Program-made: the position numbers and the translations under genes
NCBI GenBank assembly: GCA_026874595.1
Contig: CM049320.1
Span: forward strand, 19,229,714-19,293,713
Reading direction: 5' to 3'
DNA: 64,000 bases
Origin: Sipunculus nudus
Taxonomy: Eukaryota > Annelida > Sipuncula > Golfingiida > Sipunculidae
Shown: positions 32,892 through 44,605 of the stretch, one piece after another
Layout: the number at the start of each line of letters is the position of its first letter
Position numbering within the stretch: the stretch's first letter is position 1
Notes under the pieces: generated by a model
What the model saw: only the letters and a program-made list of their open reading frames with translations
Databases searched by the model: none
Told to the model about the DNA's origin: nothing

Positions 32892-33163
32892 TCATAATAT
32901 CTGACATGTTTTTAAGGATAAACATTTTTGGCATTTACGACCATCTGGATCATCACAGATAGCAATGGCTGAAGACGGTACGAGAAATTTGTTCGTCAGA
33001 AGAACGCAAACCCCTCCGCATTTCATTGTTCCTAGACAGATAGGATGAACTTGTCTCTTGCAGATGTTTTCACAGTCCTTGTTCGACAACTGTCTGTAAT
33101 GCACTCGTTTTAGTTCCGTGTTTGTGGAGCTATCAGCGAGACTGCACGTTCCGCCTTCCGTAG
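32892..33163 (-). CDS. Candidate exon of a cysteine-rich secreted protein
   Basis: On the minus strand a 90-codon frame opens right after an acceptor-like ATGAGACTCATTCCAG and runs to a stop at 32892-32894. It holds ten cysteines in an ordered pattern (GGTCSLAD, DCENICKR, PICLG, KCGGVC, AICDD, KCQKC, TCQIL). The exon would start with two bases of a split codon (phase 1), as is common for secreted-protein exons. I do not recognise the family: it is not a big defensin, Kazal or EGF pattern as far as I can see. No signal peptide or second exon was identified. It could be the last exon of a short secreted peptide, or a chance frame; the cysteine density argues for the former. Confidence 0.35.
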
Positions 33164-33179
33164 CTGGAATGAGTCTCAT

Positions 33180-34870
33180 TATCAGAGGATATTCCTATTA
33201 ATGCAACAATTCTACTGGCTTGAATTGGTTCCATTGGCAACGTTTATTTAAGATACTTATCAAGTGTCTACGGAACTTAGAGATTTAGCATGTTCGAAAC
33301 ATTTTAGTCGGTTCTCGTATTATTTGATTTGTTCTTTGTTGAAATGTCAACTAAATCATTCCACTCCTTTATGGAATTTTATGAAATGTACGCCGAGGCA
33401 ATATTAAGTGTGCATTTATTATGATTTCGCTAAAGATTACTTACTTTGTTTAAGGCTTACCAAAAGGAAAACAAACATTTGGAACAGCATCTTTGGTTTG
33501 CGAATATCGCTAGGCATACCCTGCAAAGAAAGACGTGGTGTGCAAGATATTCATTGTTTTCTACTTTGTTGAGGAAATAAGAAATATTTCAATAATACAA
33601 GCAACTCCTTCTCTATTTAATGTTCTGTGTCGCGTTAAAACGTCAGAAACAAACAGGTGTACATAAATCAGGGCGCTATGGCAAAAAAGAAAAGGTAAGG
33701 TTCACAGGCACTTTTTTCCAGAAATCAGTGCGTGCGGGCGGTATTTTATTTTTAACCTTTTTTTGTATGTTTCGATAAAAATATCATATGATCAGGGATA
33801 ATCATGAAAATAACAATTTTTTTTTGTCAAACAGATAAAAGCACTTCATAAATTGTATTATTTATCTTCTCAAAATTTTTTATGCGGGTTGTTAAACTTG
33901 ACGCGGGCGATACCGGCGAACCATACATTTTATTTATTTCTTTATTTATATTTTTTTTTTGCCTAAGACCGTTTAATCCCATAGTCTTGGGAAAGGATTT
34001 TGATGTCCCACACATGTTCAGGAGTCACTGGCACTATTACAGCTGATTAGTTAGATTACATTTTGACAATATTTATATTATTGCTTCATTTCCGATTGGT
34101 AATAAATAACTAATGACAATAATTTTACAATGGAGAAATCACAAATATATGATTTACGACATTTGTTCCTGTTTGTGGAATATATTGCACAATGTCGATG
34201 GTCAACAAAGGAAGTTTGGATGAAGAATATACTTATAATTAAAAAAAACTACAGCAAATCAGAACGGAAAAGTCATATTAAAAAGGCACAATTCCACAAT
34301 ACGAAATGAAATTTACAACTCACGCATATCACTTGTCCAGTTCTGTCTACAGATTTAGAGATTATAGCGGTCTTAACTGCTTCACTCAATAAACAAAAAA
34401 ACCTATATGGGGCCGTCAGCGATACAGCCAACAAAGCACAATCTATTAATTTGAAATTCATAAATTTTTATGGGAATCACCTGTCTATGCGCCCCTTTCA
34501 CTAGCCCCTTTCACTAGAAAAGTTTATATATTGTTCGAAACATCATTTTCAGTCAAGCTCCCTTTATTGTTCCTTATAGAAAACAGCGTTTTATATTCAT
34601 TCGTTTGTCAACTTGACAAGTAATACAATAGATAAATATTGACAAGCTTCAAGAATCCATTATTTTCCTTTTATGTTATTAATGTACTTGTAACTGGTTG
34701 ATATCCTGCATTAAATGTCACTTATTTGGATCGATGGGCTTTAATTATTATCTAAAAAGCTTTCCAATTAGTTGCAATAGATAGCAAATAACCAATTTTC
34801 CCTTTGTTCTTTTAATGGTTTAGCTTCGGCCACATTTGCTTTTTGGGCCCTCGCCCAGATTTATACCACT
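33180..34870. other. Unassigned AT-rich stretch
   Basis: No gene, repeat array or RNA motif recognised. Short open frames lack motifs. Confidence 0.5.
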
Positions 34871-34878
34871 GATATTTT

Positions 34879-34880
<2 letters not shown>

Positions 34881-34949
<69 letters not shown>
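34881..34949. repeat. (TA)n microsatellite left of the Penelope fragment
   Basis: About 69 bp of uninterrupted TA. The first recognisable Penelope-like codon follows at once, and another TA tract closes the fragment at 35613. Confidence 0.95.
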
Positions 34950-34952
<3 letters not shown>

Positions 34953-35374
34953 AAATGCAATTGCCGAAAACCTGATAATTGCCCCCTGCAGGGCCGATGT
35001 CTTACAAAAAACATCGTATACGAAGCCACCGTTATCACACAACAAGTCACTAAAACATACATAGGTGCTTGCGATACGGAATTCAAAAAACGGTGGTATA
35101 ATCATAAGAGTTCCTTCAAGCTTCAACATAAATGTAAAGAAACAGAGCTGAGTAAATACATTTGGCAGTTACGCGAAAAAATCATTAAGTTCGAACTTAA
35201 ATGGAGCATCCTCAAACAGGCCAACTCCTACTCAAATATCACAAAACGCTGTCAGTTATGCCTGTGGGAAAACTATTTATCATAACCAGACGAAAATGTT
35301 CAATATTAAACACAAGATCAGAATTAATAAGGAAATGCAGACACCAAAACAAGTTCCTCCTCGTTAACAATTAG
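34950..35374 (+). pseudogene. Penelope-like element, GIY-YIG endonuclease end
   Basis: The 5'-truncated C-terminal part of an EN+ Penelope-like retroelement. The frame (34950-35285) reads CNCRKPDNCPLQGRC, a cysteine cluster typical before the nuclease. It continues IVYEATV and TYIG (the GIY-YIG half-motifs), FKKRWYNHKSSF with the catalytic Arg and His positions, TELSKYIW with the Glu, and RCQLCLWE. After a frameshift the usual ending continues as TRSELIRKCRHQNKFLL, stopping at 35372-35374. The reverse transcriptase is missing. In place of upstream coding there is a (TA)n tract, and another (TA)n follows the 3' tail, so the copy appears to have inserted into TA repeats. A hammerhead motif lies 85 bp after the stop. 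Nuclease identity is firm; activity is lost. Confidence 0.85.
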
Positions 35375-35458
35375 GCAACTCATATCCGTTACGCTCCAGC
35401 GCACCCCAAATCCAACTGTGCACGCAGTACGCGTTGTAAACACACCGAACTCATAACC

Positions 35459-35497
35459 ACACCTGAAGAGCCTTCTGGGCGAAACGGACCGTAGTGT
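35459..35497 (+). ncRNA. Hammerhead ribozyme motif (type I) in Penelope-like 3' tail
   Basis: All core elements are in the right order. Stem I 5' strand is ACAC (35459-35462), then CTGAAGA (35463-35469). Stem II is GCC/TTCTG/GGC (35470-35480), then GAAAC (35481-35485). A short stem III loop GGACC is closed by A-U and C-G, then GTA as cleavage site (35491-35493). Stem I 3' strand is GTGT (35494-35497), fully complementary to ACAC. Outer pairing CTCAT (35450-35454) with ATGAG (35510-35514) can extend stem I. The invariant C3, G5, G8 and G12 are present. Hammerheads with this minimal stem III are known in Penelope-like elements, and the motif sits just after the GIY-YIG fragment. Predicted cleavage is after A35493. 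Activity is not shown. Confidence 0.75.
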
Positions 35498-35610
35498 CAT
35501 AAATCGATCATGAGCTAAACTCTCGGACTGTTTGATATATTTTACATTATCTATGCTCTCTGGTATACGGATCGAGCCCTCTGTTGACGCAAGGTAACGA
35601 ACTTACATTG

Positions 35611-35612
<2 letters not shown>

Positions 35613-35661
<49 letters not shown>
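35613..35661. repeat. (TA)n microsatellite right of the Penelope fragment
   Basis: About 49 bp of TA closing the Penelope-like insertion. Confidence 0.95.
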
Positions 35662-35662
<1 letters not shown>

Positions 35663-35669
35663 CTGACTA

Positions 35670-35790
35670 AAACTTTATTACAGGAAGAATTATTAGTTAC
35701 AACATTTCTCCAGCTGCTCTTAGAAAGTACTGGTTGCATAGCAAAAATATACCTGCTTTACTTTATATAATTTTCCAAATAACTTACTGA
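35670..35790. repeat. Dispersed repeat, copy B (TA-adjacent)
   Basis: Partner of 17830-17965, same orientation and same position relative to a (TA)n tract. One frame reads SYNISPAALRKYWLHSKNIP, which may be a fossil coding segment, but I do not recognise it. Confidence 0.6.
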
Positions 35791-35858
35791 TTCCTTACTG
35801 ATAAACCAAGAGAGAATGCAATGGGAGGGTTCGACCTTGCCTATGACAACAGGTGTTG

Positions 35859-35860
<2 letters not shown>

Positions 35861-35914
<54 letters not shown>
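35861..35914. repeat. (TA)n microsatellite
   Basis: About 54 bp of uninterrupted TA. Confidence 0.95.
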
Positions 35915-35917
<3 letters not shown>

Positions 35918-36281
35918 ATAAACGGTTATCTTGAGATACAATTATCGAAATCAATAGTTTACAGATATAGCAAGGTGAACGAATTCAGTGGGATACAAAC
36001 GGTTGTCAGATCTGGAAATCACCACCTCAAGACTCTCAAGGTATTACAAGCATAAATATAAGATATATCCTTTATATCAAATCCTCCCAGGCCAATAAAA
36101 TATGTGCCATCTCGGTCATGTATATATTGTTAAATCCATGCATGGTAATCTCTCCGTTAACAGCTTTACCAATGATTTTCTGGTCCGAGTGAATTGCAAT
36201 TCCCTGTACTTCCCACTTCTAGAAATATCACTCTTTACTAAAAAGTAATTAAGATGTTCTGCCGTACAAAACAATCTTGAA

Positions 36282-36284
<3 letters not shown>

Positions 36285-36345
<61 letters not shown>
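36285..36345. repeat. (TA)n microsatellite
   Basis: About 61 bp of TA followed by a short (ATT)n run. Confidence 0.95.
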
Positions 36346-36349
<4 letters not shown>

Positions 36350-36379
36350 ATATTTTTATTATTATTATTATAAAAAAAA

Positions 36380-37560
36380 GTTTCCTGAAGTGAAACACAT
36401 GATATCTCCCTCATATTATATATTTTATAATAAGTGAGCATTTTCAGCTTGCGGGCGGCTTTAAATTTCTCCGGTTGTCAGTTCAAATTCATGTCATAGT
36501 CAAATACACCATTTATATGACAGTAATACAACAGGATAGCCTACTGGCCAGATAGAATTTACTTGATTTTCTTTTTTTCCCGATATTTCTCTGTCAATGA
36601 GTCTTTTTGTTGAATGAAAGTATAACGCTTCCCATCCAATGATATAAAAAGGTGTCTGCTTCATTAATGAGATTTTGCTTTTACTTTAAAACTGAGTATT
36701 TTATGTTGATTCATAAGAGCAACTAAATTTGACTAATAAAGCCTTTCGCCCAGTATCCCCGCTATTGTCCCCGTCCATTTATAGAAAAGGGGGGGGGGGG
36801 GGGGGGGGTCTGTCCGTCGGATGTGTCATCATCTCCGCATTGGTTATTACGTTGGCATGCACCAAAACACAACTATACCGACATCTTAGATCATTTCTAC
36901 AGGCTTTCAGAAAATTGCGCTCATGAACACTATGTTTGGTGGCTTTAAAAATCTGCACGAGGCAGCGAGTCCATGAAAGGGCAGGCAATCTGTATTTAAG
37001 ACGACCGTATTATATTTATTTGCAGGAACCAGTCAGTCCGATAAGGCATCAGATACCAGTCTATTCTCCCTTTGGGCTAAAAAGTGTTTGTGTGCTCATG
37101 TATGATCGTTATATATAACCATGCTTTTAACCACTCTAGTGTGTACCAGTAAGTTAGCTGTACACAGCACGATGCCCACCGACTGGTGCGTTTTATTATT
37201 GTGCATTAAGGAAGTGACTATGTACGTGTGTTGTTAACTTGCGATTAGCTTTTGGCAAGGTACCTCTCAACTGTGTCTAAACACCCCGCCTGTGTTCTTG
37301 GTCAATCGGCTTGGTAGGTTGGTAAAATAATATATGTATTTTCAAAATCACTGGTCAGGGTATAGCAACTTGTTTTATTATGAACGATGCAGTTTCCTCT
37401 TTTCGGTGGTGGGTACAATGCGGAAGTTGTATGGGAGATGTAATAAATGTAGTGAAGGAGTTAGCCAGGGGTCAATTCGCGGATGGACAGTTTTCAATAC
37501 ATTTTATAAAATGATATTTCCATATAGGAAAATGGGTTTTTAGGAATGCATAAATAGTGG
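36380..37560. other. Unassigned stretch
   Basis: No gene recognised. Holds a G19 run near 36790-36808. The short frame at 36729-36926 is built around that run and is not a gene. Confidence 0.5.
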
Positions 37561-37564
37561 AGAA

Positions 37565-37836
37565 TGGATGTATCATAAACATACATAGTGATGCGTCATA
37601 TATAAACACCAGACATACACGCGAACGAGGGATATATGTACATTATAGGCCTACATACATTGTGATGAGGGATATATGTACACTATAATAGTACATTGTT
37701 ATGGGGAATTAATGTACACTGTACATATTACATTAGGAAGGAAAGAATACATAACCAATACAAAGTACACATACACAGTGATGACTGCCCATTATACATA
37801 CATAATAATGATAGATATATGTACACTAAATATATG
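37565..37836. repeat. ~35-bp minisatellite, left part
   Basis: Variants of 'gtgatgagggatatatgtacactatacatacata' repeat about eight times. The array stops at the inverted-repeat element and resumes in the same orientation at 39771. Confidence 0.85.
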
Positions 37837-38081
37837 TTGGAGCCCGTTTGCGGATCTGGCCCATCTGCCGATGGGCTTGGCCCACATGAGGATTCGTTAT
37901 TGGGCTGCCCATCTGCATATGGGCAGCCCAGTAACGGATTTGATACCATGCACTTCCTGGCCCATCTGCAGATGGGCGTGGCCGAATAACCGATTTTAGT
38001 TTTTGTTAGTAAAACGTTATTATTTTATTATCTTGATGACATTTGTACACAAACATTTTACAGAACTTAAATGTGTTTATT
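37837..38081 (+). repeat. Left terminal inverted repeat
   Basis: 245 bp, with internal palindromes at about 37858-37880, 37899-37930 and 37959-37977 built on CCCATCTGCNNATGGGC. Confidence 0.8.
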
Positions 38082-38196
38082 TCCATGTAATTGTACGTGA
38101 ATATGTGTGTATGTGTGTGTGTGTGAATTGCGCTGTGAGTCCTACCATCGGAGAATTGGTGCTGTATAAATACTATATACTATTATTGTTATTTAG

Positions 38197-38282
38197 TCCC
38201 TGTTGATAGTCTGTTTCACGTCGTCAAGAACATCCACGAGAGGGAGGTGGACCATGCAGGATATCAAAAGACCTTTGCCCTT
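38197..38282 (+). pseudogene. Possible H2C2 integrase-type exon fragment
   Basis: Between an acceptor (TATTGTTATTTAG) and a donor (GTAAGT at 38283) one frame reads LFHVVKNIHEREVDHAGYQ, then KTFAL. The 'IHxxxxxHAGYxKT' pattern resembles the start of the H2C2 zinc-binding domain found in retroviral-type and Ginger-type integrases. There is only one such exon and no following Cys pair or DDE core. Chance likeness is possible. Confidence 0.25.
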
Positions 38283-39521
38283 GTAAGTGTTTCATTTATC
38301 ATGTAAGGTGTATCCGATATTAAGTTGGTTGTTCATACCTTAATGCATTTACCCTTAAGTGTAACTATAGTGTTAGTGACGACCAAATTAATTAGAAAAG
38401 CACTCACAGAGCACATACCTTCCCCACCGCCTGTATACGTACCCATGCAAGTACACCCAGTTATATGACATGAAATTGTATGTGGCCTTTAAGACAAAAA
38501 AGGTACAACCCAATCAAAATAGTGTGCCATTTAAACCACCGTATTATCATAATTTATTCAATTTATATAATATAGATTTATTTTACATATATGTTTATTG
38601 TCCAGAATCCAAACAGGGTTTATAAATAAGTTTAGAATAGTTCCTAGTCAGCTGAGCTAAAAATTTATTCAATAACAGTGTCCCACACAGACCGAAATTA
38701 TTAATATGCAAGTATTAACTTCGAAATTTGGTAGTTTTATCGTATATATTTTATCTCTTCATTATTTATCTTCTGAGTATAAAGTATAATTATATTTATC
38801 CAAAATGGTTTAGAAGGAGTCATGCACCATTTAAATTTTATATTTATATTTATATTTTATATATTAAAACATTTATATATTAAACATTGTGATGTTTGCT
38901 TGTTTCAAAACTAGATTTATTCTCGGCATCATCTCTATGATAACCAGAAAAAAAAGGAGTACTGTCCCACTTCCCTGCTGCTCTCATCACCAGGACGCCA
39001 ACAATTCTGTACGAATGCTAAGTATTGAGCTTATCAATAAGTCACTTCTCCAAAACAAACTGTAACAAGATGTGTTATTGTGGTGATAGTACGTGATTGT
39101 GCTTGACTCTGAGATCAAATGACTCTGAGAGAGTGTTTCCTACATATATAACTATTTTATTGTCAAAGTGTATATGATAACCTTGATACATATGTGGTTA
39201 TTTAAAAATGAATATGAGAAACTGATTTTATATAATTGTTCTTAAGTAAAATTATATGGTACCATGGAAGTCACATCTATGTGGTAATGTAAATGAGATT
39301 TTTTTTGCTACAGTTGTAATTACTCTTTGGTAAAAAAGTGAACCTCATTAAACTCTTAACATCACACGAATGCAATGTAGACTAATTAAGAATTGAGTGT
39401 AAAAAGTTATTAAATAGGGCATTGTAACACTGAATGCACAACTATGTAGTTTTCTATGCACATCTTTGTAATTTTGATAATAAAATTGTTTATGTAAGGC
39501 TGTGATAGTGATTTATGTTTC

Positions 39522-39770
39522 AATAAACACATTTAAGTTCTGAGAAATGTTTTTCTGAGTACAAAAGTCATCAAGATAATAAAATAATAACATTTTACTA
39601 ACAAAAACAAAAATCGGTAATTGGGCCAAGCCAATCTGCAGATGGGCCAGAAAGTGCATGGTATCAAATCCATTATTGGGCTCCCCATCTGCAGATGGGC
39701 AGCCAAATAACGGATCCTCATATGGGCCAAGCCAATCGGCAGATGGGCCAGATCCACAAACTGGCTCCAA
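39522..39770 (-). repeat. Right terminal inverted repeat
   Basis: 249 bp, inverted match to 37837-38081 with scattered substitutions; the same palindromic CCCATCTGCAGATGGG words are present. Confidence 0.8.
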
Positions 39771-40280
39771 AATATACATAGTAATGAGACATATGTACAC
39801 TATACATACATAGTAATGAAAAATATATGTACACTATACATACAAAGTAATAAGAGATATACATACAGGGTGATGAGGGATATATGCACACCATACATAC
39901 ATAGTTAGGAAGGATAAATGTACATTACACATACAAAGTAATGAGAGATATGTGTACATTTAACATGCATAATTATGAGAGATATACGTATATTACACAT
40001 AAATAGTGATGAGGGATATATGCACACTAAACATACATAGTCATGACTGCACATTATACATGCATAGTTATGAGAGATATCTGTAGACTATACGTACACA
40101 GTGAGGGATGATATATGTACATTATACGTACATAGTACTGTACACTACATGCATATTGATTAGATGTATACGTACACTATACATAAACAGTGATGAAGGA
40201 CCTATGTACACTATAGACATTTAATAATGAGGGGATATGAGGTAATACAAAACATACATAATATTGAGGGTTATATGTTG
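39771..40280. repeat. ~35-bp minisatellite, right part
   Basis: Continuation of the array at 37565-37836 in the same orientation, about fourteen diverged units ('atacatacatagtgatgagggatatatgtacactat'). Confidence 0.85.
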
Positions 40281-40865
40281 TAGTGACGAATATGGTAATG
40301 ACTAATGAGACAGCCAACTTCAAGTGCAGAGCATTTACTGAACCATTTATAAAATTTTCAAGATGACACTATCATTAGTCATAAAGAACTACTGGCATAT
40401 GCACATTTGGCTAATTGTCGGTGAGTGTGTGTGTGTGTGGGGGGGGGGGGGAGACGGAGCAGATTTTGGGTAAACCTGATGGGCAAATGATATATGCAAT
40501 CACTCACACACATAGTTTTATAAAAAAAAATAAAGCATCAATAAAAATACGAATATATGAAGCAAATAGTAATTATATATCAGTAAATAATCATTCATGT
40601 GGGATGCATAATTCCTTAACGCCAGAGTTTTAGTATTGTTTAAAGCATGACAAATTATGAAATAAAGTCAGGGGATTGCATGTGTAACTATATCCTGCTG
40701 CAGAGGAAATATTATCTTAGTGGACCGTAATTTAAAGTGTGCCAAATTTTCCTGTTTTGAAAATCAGTTTCACGATATGATTTAGAAAACAAATAATAAG
40801 GGTCCTGTGCATTATTTGTTCGTATGTTCCCGTTATATAGACATGTCTTAATTCCAGAATTCAAG

Positions 40866-41364
40866 ATGGCGCAGTACGACAGCAGCAGGTGTATACCTAT
40901 GACGTCATCACACAAGGACCTACTGAGGCGCCACATGGTGTCTTTAATCGAAAACATGGAGATTGGGTCGTTGTGTCCACATCTCGTCCAGAGCGGGGTT
41001 TTAACAACTTCTGCTGTGCAAAAGATACAGGTGACGCATAACTGTCTTAGCATTAATATGTGTGGCTACTTTGATTGTTGGGTGCATAATTAAGGGGTAA
41101 ACTTGTTTGTGTTTATTACTATTTCAAAATGAACGATTATTGAAATTAATTTTGTCAAATAAACTGGACAGGATTAACGGGATATGAAATTCCCATTTTT
41201 AAAAGTATAATGTTTAATTATTTTGATCTATTTATAAGAATTTTCTATGGTTCACACAATCATGTGAAAAATTCTAAGGCCACTAGCCTGTGAGAAATCA
41301 GTACTATTCGCGGTCCGAATGAAGCCCTATTAATAGACCTATATATACATATATATACATAACA

Positions 41365-41416
<52 letters not shown>

Positions 41417-41578
41417 TGTTTTAATCATAAATATATATACATATACATATGAAATAAAGTTTTTTTCGGTTCTTTTGTGACTAATTAGTTTCGTGTCACT
41501 ATGTGCGTTTGAACAGTTCCAAACACATCGTGGTAAGAAACTACTTGATAACAAAACTGTGAAAGAAAAAGTTTTCTG

Positions 41579-41617
<39 letters not shown>

Positions 41618-44535
41618 ATCATTAACATATTTCAGCATATCTGTGATAAACGTTACAGAGAGGACACGTGGCTGATACAGACAAAGCGTTCGAGCTGCTA
41701 CAGCTCCTTCAGAAAAGACAGGACAGCTGTTATTATGACTTTATTGACGCACTCAAAGCCACCGGACAGGGTCACCTGGCCGCACTTCTAGAAGACACAG
41801 CCCCAGCCGTACCACTAGGTCAGTCTATACAGTTAGTGATATGTATCAGTGATTTCAATGGAAAAATAAATTTGAGAGTTTGGAACGGTAACATTTGCCG
41901 GGTCACAGGTATTTTTCAGCGTCCAAAGGGGATCGTTCTTTGTCAAACTTTATAAAATTGAATCTTTTTTTTAGCCCAGCTGACTTTCAGCCATGCTTGG
42001 CTATAGCGATTGGTCTTTGCCCGACGTCCTTCTGTCTATCCACCCGGCCGTTCGGCCGTTAGCAAGATCTCCTTGCAAAGCTGAAATTTGGTCACTGCGA
42101 CCTATATTCTCTGAGTTACGCGGTGTGTTTGCACCCAACAGAATTAATTCTTCTAGCCAAAATTTTTAATCTTTCACATATAGCTCACCTACTAACAGCG
42201 GAAGAACCATAATAATTTTTAGGTCAAAAGGGCAAAGTTCAAGGTCACAGGACCCATTTCTTTGAAAAGCTTGCTGATGCATTTTAAGCCAAACCTTTTA
42301 TTCCAATCCTTTGATCTTTCACATATGGTTCACCTATCAAGTGGGAGAAGAATCCTATAGATTTTGAGGTCACCAGGTCAAAGGTCAAGGTCACAGTATC
42401 CACTTCTTTAAAAAGGTTGTGGACATATTTTAAGCTATAAATTTCATTCCAAACCTTCCAGCACCGACATATCCCTTCTCTGCAAACAGGGAAAACGACC
42501 TGTTGATTTTGAGGTCAAAAGTCAAATTCACAGCACCCACTTTTTGCGTGGAGTCATTTTAAGGCAAACTTTTCAGACTATACCTTCCATCTGTTATGTA
42601 TGACTAACCTACCAATAGGGGAAGAACCCTACTGATGTTGAGTTCAAAAGGTCAGAGGTCAAGGTCTCAATACTAATTTCTTCCAAATGCTTGTGAACAT
42701 ATTTAAAGCTAAACTGTTTATCCCAAACTTTCAGTCTTTCACATTCGCCTCATCTATGCATCACTCGATTTGATACAAACATATGTATGGGTCTTTTTGC
42801 TTGAAGAAAAAACTTATTCATTTTGGGGTCATCTTGTCAGGAGGTTAAATGCTGGAGGTCAAAGTTATTCACACATTGATTGCCAAGTGATTACTCCAGT
42901 TTTAAGTGGTTAGTAGTAACCCATCACTTTAAAAAGAATCTAATTGATATATGAGCAAAAGGCCAAGGTCATAGGTCAGGGATGGTCACAATGAAAACTT
43001 ACTTTGTAGACCATCTCTATTTTTCTTGTATATATAACCATTGCACTCGAACTGGTACAGCTCACTGTATGCCAATATTTATCAGAGACACTTGTGATAT
43101 ATAGCTCCCTTTTGTATCAGCTCATGGAATGATTAGGACAAATCATTAGGGCATAACAAAACACTGTTGCCAGAATGCTTTGGCCAGGCATTAAGACTAT
43201 GAGAGTTAAGTGTTAAGGCTTAGCTACTGATTTAAGATGAGGGGGAAATTTTGCAGTTGATTTCATGGAATCATAGCAATAAACTTAATTTTCTATATAT
43301 CTAAATATTATTATACATATCATCAGATATACCAGCAAGTGTTTGTTCTTTTAATATATGGGTCTGTACCTGGATTTAGGATGGCTTTATTTGATTACAA
43401 GACTCTTAGTGATGCTTTCGGCTTTTCGTTTCTTTCAGGTTTTGCAGTTTACCTACCCTGCTGACCCCATTGAAAAGCAAGTTGATAATTAAAACATATT
43501 GGAATAGCACTTTTTACATTTGCATGTTCATAAATCTGATATGAGAGCTCTCCAACCTGATCATGCCTTTTGAATTGTTTTGGATATTCATAACTGTAAC
43601 ATTCTTTGGAGCTATTGCCACAAGTTTGGTCTCGTTTTAGAGGATGTGTGATATCAAATGTCAGACTTGTCAACAAAACCATTATGTCTTCCAGGTAGCC
43701 AGCTTAGAAATCCTTTTGCCAATGCAGTTTCTGTGAATTTTTCAGTGTTTGGTCCCTTTTAGAGGATGTTTGTTGTTCAATTTCGAACCTGTCAGAAATC
43801 CAACACAGCCACCAGGAAGCCATCTTTAAATTCCTTTAGAACATATTATCTCAAGAGCTATTAAAGTGAATGCAGTGGGGTGTATATTTATGTTATCTTG
43901 CAATTTCTTAATAAATATAACTATCATTTATGAAAGCTCAGTACACTTGGCTTGTATTGGATAAAATTAATACAGAAGCACCCGTTTCCCAATATTTTTT
44001 GTATGAATTTCCTTGATTTTGAGCTATATATTTTGATCATATATTTGGCCTGTGTGGTATTTCTTTTGAGGCTGACAAGTATCAATGAAACATTGGGATT
44101 AGTTCCTTATAGCTCAACAACCATACATTTTGCCTCAGACCATCAATTCACTGTGTTATATGTGATATATATTTATGTCAACGAAGAAAGTTTCAACAAA
44201 ATTGGCAAAAAGGTTCTTCAACAATTTGACTGGGAGTTGTGAATCGCAGCCCATGATGTCGCAGGCCATGCTTGTTATAATATGTGAAAATGGTATTATT
44301 ATTACAAATTAAATACCTTGTCATTAAATGAATATTTGTTTGTGATGAAATATCAGGGTCACTTCGCAGCTTCGTGTTTACATAATCAACCGTAGGAAGT
44401 ATGGGATGGTCAGTGACAGATGCAAAATCCCATTTTGACCAAACGGGTCTTACAGTAATTATTTGCTAGTCATATAGGATCTTTGGGCCACAGTATCCAG
44501 CATCCAAAAGAAATAGGCTTACCCCGCGTTCCAGG

Positions 44536-44605
<70 letters not shown>

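Larger units (their letters stand above)
37837..39770. mobile_element. DNA-transposon-like element with ~245-bp inverted ends
   Basis: The left arm (37837-38081) and the reverse complement of the right arm (39522-39770) match at roughly 85-90% by eye. Both start TTGGAGCC.GTTTG.GGATCTGGCCCATCTGCCGAT and end CAGAACTTAAATGTGTTTATT. The arms contain several near-perfect palindromes around GCCCATCTGCAGATGGGC. The flanks AATATATG (37829-37836) and AATATACA (39771-39778) agree at six of eight bases, a possible 8-bp target duplication, though the flanking DNA is itself repetitive. The element split a ~35-bp minisatellite. There is no full transposase; only one short exon-like piece (38197-38282) has protein likeness. 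Superfamily unassigned. Confidence 0.75.

Noticed and set aside
34836-34949. N-terminal extension of the Penelope-like frame through Y-I repeats
   Set aside because: It is only the translation of (TA)n; the real similarity starts at 34950.
37565-40280. CRISPR-like array from the ~35-bp repeats
   Set aside because: Units are contiguous and diverged, without unique spacers, in a eukaryotic context; it is a minisatellite.
41440-41540. Possible hammerhead (GTTTCGTGTCAC on plus, GAAAC on minus) between TA tracts in caspase intron 1
   Set aside because: GAAAC is present on the minus strand, but no CTGANGA lies at the needed distance.
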